Assembly: GCA_002482505.1 (NCBI GenBank)
Contig: DLGD01000007.1
Coordinates: 62,001 to 126,000, forward strand
Direction: 5' to 3'
DNA from: Christensenella sp. UBA7703
GTDB taxonomy: Bacteria; Bacillota; Clostridia; Christensenellales; CAG-138
Length of the DNA: 64,000 bases
The notes under the pieces were generated by a model that worked only from the letters and a program-made list of their open reading frames with translations, made no database searches and was not told the origin of the DNA. The translations under genes were made by a program, and so were the position numbers. Below are positions 61,321 to 64,000 of the stretch, one piece after another. The stretch's first letter is position 1. The number at the start of each line of letters is the position of its first letter.

Positions 61321-61662
61321 CTAATCTTCCTCCATATACTCCTTCGCCACGTCGATGGCAAATTGGTGATAGCCCGAGTCCTCTTCCAGCCCGATATAGC
61401 GGCGTTCGGATACCAGAAATCCCGCCGTGAGCAGTAGCCGAACGAGCTGTCGCTTTTTCGCGCCGTAATTACCCTTTGAAAAGAGCGACAGCCGCGCTTC
61501 TTCGATGTTCATGCCCGGCGCATTGTCCGAAAACAGCTCAAAGTGCTCCGAAATCGGTGTGATCACGACGTACTCGTCCGGCGCGGCGGTAGAGAAAACG
61601 CCGGTCTCTACAGGAAGTCCGGCGCTCTCGACGATCGTATTCAGTTCTTCCAGCATACTCAC
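61321..61662 (-). CDS. Phage tail terminator / minor capsid-type protein
   Basis: 113 residues: MSMLEELNTIVESAGLPVETGVFSTAAPDEYVVITPI, then LSLFSKGNYGAKKRQLVRLLLTAGF. The pattern 'E-Y-V-V-I-T-P-I' followed by 'S-L-F-S-K-G-N-Y' is usual for the tail completion proteins (gpU/DUF3168-like) between connector and tube genes. It forms the ring that ends tail growth. Overlaps the gene before by 4 bp. Confidence 0.72.
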   Translation of the reverse strand: MSMLEELNTIVESAGLPVETGVFSTAAPDEYVVITPISEHFELFSDNAPGMNIEEARLSLFSKGNYGAKKRQLVRLLLTAGFLVSERRYIGLEEDSGYHQFAIDVAKEYMEED

Positions 61663-62087
61663 AGGAGATCCAGTTCCTCCTTCAGCACCGACTGCATCGC
61701 CTCGATACAGGGTTTCCGGCTCGAGGACTTGCTCTGCTTCAAAAACGGCTTCGGTGGCTGACCGTGTTTACCATATTCCAGTACGTTCGCGAGCATGGCG
61801 TTGCTCACTTCACCGCGTCCCTCCGAAAAGCCAACTTTCACGTCGAGATTGCCATCGCGATCCAGCTTTGCGGGTGATACACCAAGCGATGCTGCAAGCT
61901 TGCCGGTCGAGCGGGATTTATATTTCGCGCCTCGCCCGATCACTGCTTGCAGGTTTGATTTCATCTTTTGCATGACGACCTTACCGCCCGCAGCGAGTGC
62001 TTTGGGAATCGCCGCGTCGAGCGCGTTGCCCATGCCTGCTATCTGGTTCAAGAATTCGTCAGGCATTTCGATCTTCACCTTAGCCAT
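61659..62087 (-). CDS. HK97-gp10-like phage protein (head-tail connector)
   Basis: 142 residues. KIEMPDEFLNQIAGMGNALDAAIPKALAAGGKVV, TGKLAASLGVSP and EVSNAMLANVLEYGKHGQPPKPFLK(Q) are the standard blocks of the HK97 gp10 family, which helps complete the tail or neck. It overlaps the next gene by 4 bp and the one before by 8 bp. Confidence 0.85.
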   Translation of the reverse strand: MAKVKIEMPDEFLNQIAGMGNALDAAIPKALAAGGKVVMQKMKSNLQAVIGRGAKYKSRSTGKLAASLGVSPAKLDRDGNLDVKVGFSEGRGEVSNAMLANVLEYGKHGQPPKPFLKQSKSSSRKPCIEAMQSVLKEELDLL

Positions 62088-62412
62088 CTGCCGTCACCTT
62101 CTTTGCCAACACTTCGAGATACATTCCTCTGCCTTTCACATCCTCGATGGACGTGATTTCAAAACGATCATCGCCGCAGAGGATTACGTGCGCCGTGGTT
62201 ACGTTTAGGGTCGGGATGATACGAAACCGGAACAAATCCGTCGCCTCTGAAAAGGCGGCGCGGTTAACCCATTTCTGAGAACCGTGCCGCCCTTCCCTAT
62301 AAGCAAATGCCGAAATCAAAACCTGATCGGTCTTTGTCGCGAATCCCTCCGCATCCTTTGTCACGACTTCCCGCGCGATGGAGATCAGCGTGTTCATCTT
62401 GCCGTAACTCAT
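62080..62412 (-). CDS. Phage head closure protein
   Basis: 110 residues from the ATG at 62412. MSYGKMNTLISIAREVVTKDAEGFATKTDQVLISAFAYREGRHGSQKW has the layout of the SPP1 gp16/head-tail adaptor family: a small SH3-like barrel that closes the head below the connector. The motif 'V-x-x-E-G-x' and 'A-x-x-E-x-x-x-G' is clear; the end reads RFEITSIEDVKGRGMYLEV. It overlaps the connector gene by 4 bp. Confidence 0.82.
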   Translation of the reverse strand: MSYGKMNTLISIAREVVTKDAEGFATKTDQVLISAFAYREGRHGSQKWVNRAAFSEATDLFRFRIIPTLNVTTAHVILCGDDRFEITSIEDVKGRGMYLEVLAKKVTADG

Positions 62413-62726
62413 GAACCCACCTTCCAATCACGATCGAGGCGAAGCAGCGTGTTCACCGAGTTCCATACTTGCTGCCCCGCCTGCACATTGTCCGCAAAGA
62501 ACCCGCCCGTGCTGCCGTCCCGGCTCTCATAGAAATGAGATGCCAGCATGATCACCGCAGCCTCGGTTGTTGGCGGCATACCCGCCACTTCGTATGTTCC
62601 GGCGGTCAAGTGCTGGTAGCTCTCGGCATAGGACACTGCGGCGTTAATCAGTCGCTGAAGGAGTTCATCATCCGCGTCATGCGTCAGGATCAGGTTCTCT
62701 TTAACCTTACTCAGCAGCGTCGCCAT
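62409..62726 (-). CDS. Phage head-tail connector protein (gp6/gp15-like)
   Basis: 105 residues from the ATG at 62726. MATLLSKVKENLILTHDADDELLQRLINAAVSYAESYQH and PPTTEAAVIMLASHFYESRDG are typical of the Phage_connect_1 family (YqbG/HK97 gp6), the ring under the portal. The SD-like AAGGAA is very close to the ATG, which may mean coupling to the upstream gene, whose stop overlaps this ribosome site. Confidence 0.84.
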   Translation of the reverse strand: MATLLSKVKENLILTHDADDELLQRLINAAVSYAESYQHLTAGTYEVAGMPPTTEAAVIMLASHFYESRDGSTGGFFADNVQAGQQVWNSVNTLLRLDRDWKVGS

Positions 62727-62730
62727 TTCC

Positions 62731-63027
62731 TTAAGACGCGCCCGCTTCGTCCGCCGCCATAATACCCGCGTTCTTGAGCCTTTGCAGTAATGCGTTGAGG
62801 TCACTCTTCAAATCGGCGATAGACGAGGCATTACTCGAAGCTTGATTTGCTGCTTGATACACGCTGCCAGCCGTTTGCTCGGTCGCGTATCCCGATTGCA
62901 GGCCGGTGACGGTGGCGGTATCCAAAACCTCCAGAGTACCGCCAATCACCAACCGATCTCCGCCGTCGGTGAGATAGTTCTTACAGTTGCGCGTGACGTC
63001 GCCCGCCGGGGTATCAATGATTTCCAT
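62731..63027 (-). CDS. Phage head-fibre-like protein
   Basis: 98 residues. Beta-rich start (GGDRLVIGGTLEVLDTATVTG) followed by an Ala/Ser-rich coiled helix (SSIADLKSDLNALLQRLKNAG). This matches the short 'head fiber' proteins encoded beside the capsid gene in clostridial siphoviruses, which attach to the capsid and may bind host polymer. GGAGGG precedes the ATG. Confidence 0.68.
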   Translation of the reverse strand: MEIIDTPAGDVTRNCKNYLTDGGDRLVIGGTLEVLDTATVTGLQSGYATEQTAGSVYQAANQASSNASSIADLKSDLNALLQRLKNAGIMAADEAGAS

Positions 63028-63039
63028 GTGCGCCCTCCG

Positions 63040-64000
63040 CTATGCCTTCTGCTGCAGGACCTTGATCGCTTCGGGTAGAATCAGCTTGCCGTCGAGACGC
63101 TGGGAAGCAAGGAATCCGACCTGACCGGTGGTCGCGTATAGCTCGTTCAGGCGCTTGAAGGTGCGGCCTTGACGGTCGGCGATCCAATAGTAGGAGAAGT
63201 CGCCGAACGCGATAGACTTGTTCCCCGCCGCGACGGATGGCATGAACTCACTCGTCACGATGCGGTGGCCGAGGATCGTGTCCGGCGCGTTTTCCGTGAT
63301 GCCCGGGCGCCAGAGGTACTGGCCGTCGCCGTCCTTGAGCTTGCGCAGGAGCTTTACGGTCGTGTCGTTGAGAACGAACACAGCGCCCTTGCGGTACGGT
63401 GCGCGGAGCGAGTACACAAGGTCGATCAGCTCGTCGCCCGTGATCGCGGCGACACCCGTCGTGGTGACCCCGACCTCCGCACCGCCGGTCGTGTGAAGAA
63501 TGCCGATGGGTTTGCTCACACCGTTGCCGTTGAGAAACGCGTCCTCTTCCTTGTCGCCGATGCGTTTGCCGAATTGCTCCGACACATACCTTTCGATGTC
63601 GAAAATGCTGTCAGAGAGCAGTTCTTCGGACACCTTGATCATGGTAGCAAGCTTGTACGCGCCGAGGACGATCTGCGAGAAGGAGTCATCCGACAGCGGA
63701 TAGGTGCCCTCTTCATCGACCCAGTCAGCGGTGCCCTTCGACGCAACCACGGGAATCTTCCGATCGCCATAACTGGTCTGGATCACATGACAGAGCGGAC
63801 GCAGCACGTTCGCTTCCGTCAGCTTCTGAACCAATGTGCGCTCGAACTCATCGGGAACAAGGTATCCGCCCTCGCTGTCTGTGCCCTCTTGGAGCGCGTT
63901 CAGAATCTCCGTTCGGGGGTTCTTGGAACGGATCGCGTTCCAGAACGCTTTCTTGTACTCGGTAGTCGCGCGGCCAGTCTTCTGCTCCGCATTTGTTTGC
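63040..64000 (-). CDS. Phage major capsid protein, HK97 family (5' end beyond the window)
   Basis: The frame is open to the right edge, so only the C-terminal ~320 residues are seen. Blocks FWNAIRSKNPRTEILNALQEGTDSEGGYLVPDEF, KIPVVASKGTADWVDEE, YKLATMIKVSEELLSDSIFDIERYVSEQFGKRIGDKEEDAF (in pieces), GKPIGIL-type 'GVSKPIGIL' and FSYYWIADRQG are standard for HK97-type capsids. The codons upstream of the TTG at 63834 belong to the same protein, not to an intergenic stretch. It has no relation to the N4-gp56 capsid at 18259-19470. Confidence 0.92.
   Translation of the reverse strand, partial: QTNAEQKTGRATTEYKKAFWNAIRSKNPRTEILNALQEGTDSEGGYLVPDEFERTLVQKLTEANVLRPLCHVIQTSYGDRKIPVVASKGTADWVDEEGTYPLSDDSFSQIVLGAYKLATMIKVSEELLSDSIFDIERYVSEQFGKRIGDKEEDAFLNGNGVSKPIGILHTTGGAEVGVTTTGVAAITGDELIDLVYSLRAPYRKGAVFVLNDTTVKLLRKLKDGDGQYLWRPGITENAPDTILGHRIVTSEFMPSVAAGNKSIAFGDFSYYWIADRQGRTFKRLNELYATTGQVGFLASQRLDGKLILPEAIKVLQQKA

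Larger units (their letters stand above)
41300..64000 (-). mobile_element. Siphovirus-like prophage, right end beyond the window
   Basis: All genes read leftward in siphovirus order when followed from the right edge: capsid, head fibre, connectors, tail terminator, tail tube, tail chaperones, tape measure, Dit, Tal, fibre, endolysin, holins, recombinases. The left end is the recombinase gene at 41300, so the attachment site should fall in 41234-41299. The terminase, portal and early genes would lie beyond 64000. A non-phage block (53394-60151) interrupts the tail region. Confidence 0.9.

Overview
The window reads as a chromosomal segment of a Gram-positive, anaerobic, spore-lineage Bacillota (class Clostridia). 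The evidence is strong purine-rich ribosome binding sites, a RicT/YaaT gene, a two-cluster ferredoxin, an Orn/Lys/Arg decarboxylase beside holB, a PotABCD operon with an XRE-cupin regulator, and many short two-gene units closed by intrinsic terminators. I do not see enough to name a genus. Three kinds of DNA alternate: moderately GC-rich host core, a clearly AT-richer defence island, and two unrelated sets of phage structural genes.

Layout. 1-14.7 kb is host core: a DUF1002 secreted protein, an acetyltransferase, a small alpha/beta hydrolase, regulator plus potABCD (polyamine uptake), an isopropylmalate/Re-citrate-synthase-like enzyme, a DUF1428 protein behind a CRP/FNR-type palindrome, and several envelope proteins (DUF4230-like, sensor-like, CvpA, beta-propeller-like) with a lipid kinase. 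14.8-23.3 kb is a compact head-only phage cassette on the minus strand (TerS, TerL, portal, scaffold, N4-gp56-type capsid protein, adaptor, plug-like beta-propeller). Tail shaft, lysis and integration genes are not present. 23.6-29.0 kb returns to host genes (lipoprotein, ferredoxin, ricT, holB, decarboxylase, PH-like membrane protein with a predicted leaderless mRNA).

A tRNA-Asn gene at 29.3 kb, preceded by a tRNA-shaped relic without a T arm, marks the start of the AT-rich defence island (29.6-41.2 kb). It holds a 1101-residue DEAD/DEAH helicase read leftward and, divergently, a membrane-anchored coiled-coil protein, type III Mod and Res, a HEAT-like/HIRAN protein and a GIY-YIG protein, all rightward behind one good promoter.

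41.3-64.0 kb is a second, siphovirus-like prophage that runs off the right edge. From left to right on the minus strand it has two large serine recombinases with two small partner genes, lysis genes, tail fibre, Tal, Dit and tape measure, then a 6.7-kb block of non-phage genes, then the tail chaperones with a programmed -1 frameshift (slippery AAAAAAC), major tail protein, connectors, head fibre and an HK97-type capsid protein. The non-phage block sits exactly between tail chaperone and tape measure. It carries its own promoters and terminators and includes a LytTR-regulator/membrane-protein pair with a serine hydrolase, a TspO/HD-hydrolase pair and a large beta-helix lipoprotein. A hairpin terminator lies about 30 bp before the tape-measure start, so the late operon is probably cut or needs antitermination.
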